Assembly: GCA_013289825.1 (NCBI GenBank)
Contig: JABCZF010000006.1
Span: 1-64,000, forward strand
Reading direction: 5' to 3'
Source: Acidobacteriota bacterium
Lineage (GTDB): Bacteria > Acidobacteriota > Terriglobia > Acidiferrales > UBA7541
DNA: 64,000 nucleotides
In this document: piece by piece, positions 63,540-64,000 of the stretch
Position numbering within the stretch: position 1 is the stretch's first letter
Layout: each line of letters starts with the position of its first letter
Program-made: the position numbers and the translations under genes
The notes under the pieces: model-generated
Told to the model about the DNA's origin: nothing
The model's database searches: none
The model's input: the letters and a program-made list of their open reading frames with translations, nothing else

Positions 63540-64000
63540 ATGATAGGCCAAACTCTCGGCCACTACCGCATCCTAGAAAAGGTCGCCGCCGGAGGGATGG
63601 GGGTGGTCTATCGTGCTCATGATGAGCAACTTGAGCGAGATGTTGCGCTGAAGGTCTTACCCTCTGGCACTCTCAGTAACGATGCCTCCCGCCGTCAGTT
63701 CCGCAAAGAGGCTCTGGCCCTCGCAAAACTAAGTCATCCCAACATTGAAACGGTCTACGAGTTCGATACACAAGATGGTATCGACTTCCTCGTGATGGAA
63801 TATGTCCTGGGGAACACGCTTGCTGAACGGCTCGCTGCTGGAGTCCTGCCGGAGAAAGAAGTGGTTGCATTGGGGATGCAAATCGCTGCGGCCATGGAAG
63901 AGGCCCACAGTCGTGGGATCGTTCACCGCGATTTGAAACCTCGGAATATCGCCATTACAGCGCGCGGCCAAGCGAAGGTCTTGGACTTTGGTCTGGCGAA
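63540..64000 (+). CDS. Serine/threonine protein kinase, N-terminal part
   Basis: 153 residues, cut by the right window edge. Kinase motifs: LGHYRILEKVAAGGMGVVYRA (glycine-rich loop), DVALKVLPSG (ATP lysine), VHRDLKPRNI (catalytic loop) and KVLDFGLA (Mg site). It is an intact Hanks-type kinase domain up to the break. In Acidobacteriota such kinases often carry C-terminal TPR or WD40 repeats beyond the catalytic domain, which would lie outside the window. Divergent from the ADOP permease, a common arrangement. Confidence 0.94.
   Translation, partial: MIGQTLGHYRILEKVAAGGMGVVYRAHDEQLERDVALKVLPSGTLSNDASRRQFRKEALALAKLSHPNIETVYEFDTQDGIDFLVMEYVLGNTLAERLAAGVLPEKEVVALGMQIAAAMEEAHSRGIVHRDLKPRNIAITARGQAKVLDFGLA

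Overview
The window looks like a piece of an Acidobacteriota chromosome, probably a soil or sediment lineage. The evidence is a high-GC background, an 812-residue ABC-type permease with the 'acidobacterial duplicated orphan permease' start, a VWFA protein of the acidobacterial type, a TonB-dependent receptor with an N-terminal carboxypeptidase-regulatory-like fold, dense short intergenic palindromes, and many stand-alone housekeeping genes. No rRNA, CRISPR array or complete prophage was seen. Family names come from recognising motifs by eye, without any database search.

Layout. 1-6.3 kb: the tail of an unidentified gene, lemA, a divergent MerR regulator/CCPFF-protein pair with a MerR-type promoter, xseA, a secreted TPR protein and lepA. 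6.7-15.2 kb: a TPR-GAF-degenerate-GGDEF protein, an S41 peptidase, then thiolase, 3-hydroxyacyl-CoA dehydrogenase, enoyl-CoA hydratase, ribH and nusB, closed by a strong terminator. 15.3-23.6 kb: a secreted protein made of 33 aspartate-rich heptads, an ExbD-like protein, PhzF and cupin proteins, and a minus-strand run that makes GDP-mannose (manA, manC, phosphomannomutase) behind an aminotransferase; coaD lies further upstream. 23.8-26.9 kb: a GH20 hexosaminidase and a metallophosphoesterase.

27-33.8 kb is a complete ISC iron-sulfur cluster operon: iscR, iscS, an unknown 102-residue protein, iscU, iscA, hscB, hscA, fdx, iscX. Two promoters precede it, each with a 13-bp palindrome that fits the core of the IscR type 1 site. 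HscB carries an N-terminal four-cysteine finger like that of eukaryotic HSC20.

33.8-37.9 kb is a gene-poor, partly decayed island: an ABM-like protein, a frameshifted response regulator, an RsbRD-like sensor, tRNA-Glu, a full-length but broken tyrosine integrase, and an inverted 48-nt copy of the tRNA 3' half. 37.9-44.2 kb: a PH-domain membrane protein, a TonB-dependent receptor, and a tight four-gene set (two DUF488 proteins, a dual-OB-like protein, and an acyl-carrier-protein/ketosynthase III fusion), which is the most unusual gene set here. 44.4-49.7 kb: a minor type IV pilin operon. 50.3-52.2 kb: an ECF sigma/anti-sigma module with a secreted protein. 52.2-64 kb: an epimerase, moaD-moaE, a VWFA protein, a PEGA protein, an inositol monophosphatase, a decaying IS200/IS605 element, a DUF4440 protein, a ROK kinase, a transhydrogenase-like flavoprotein, the ADOP permease, and the start of a serine/threonine kinase cut by the window edge.
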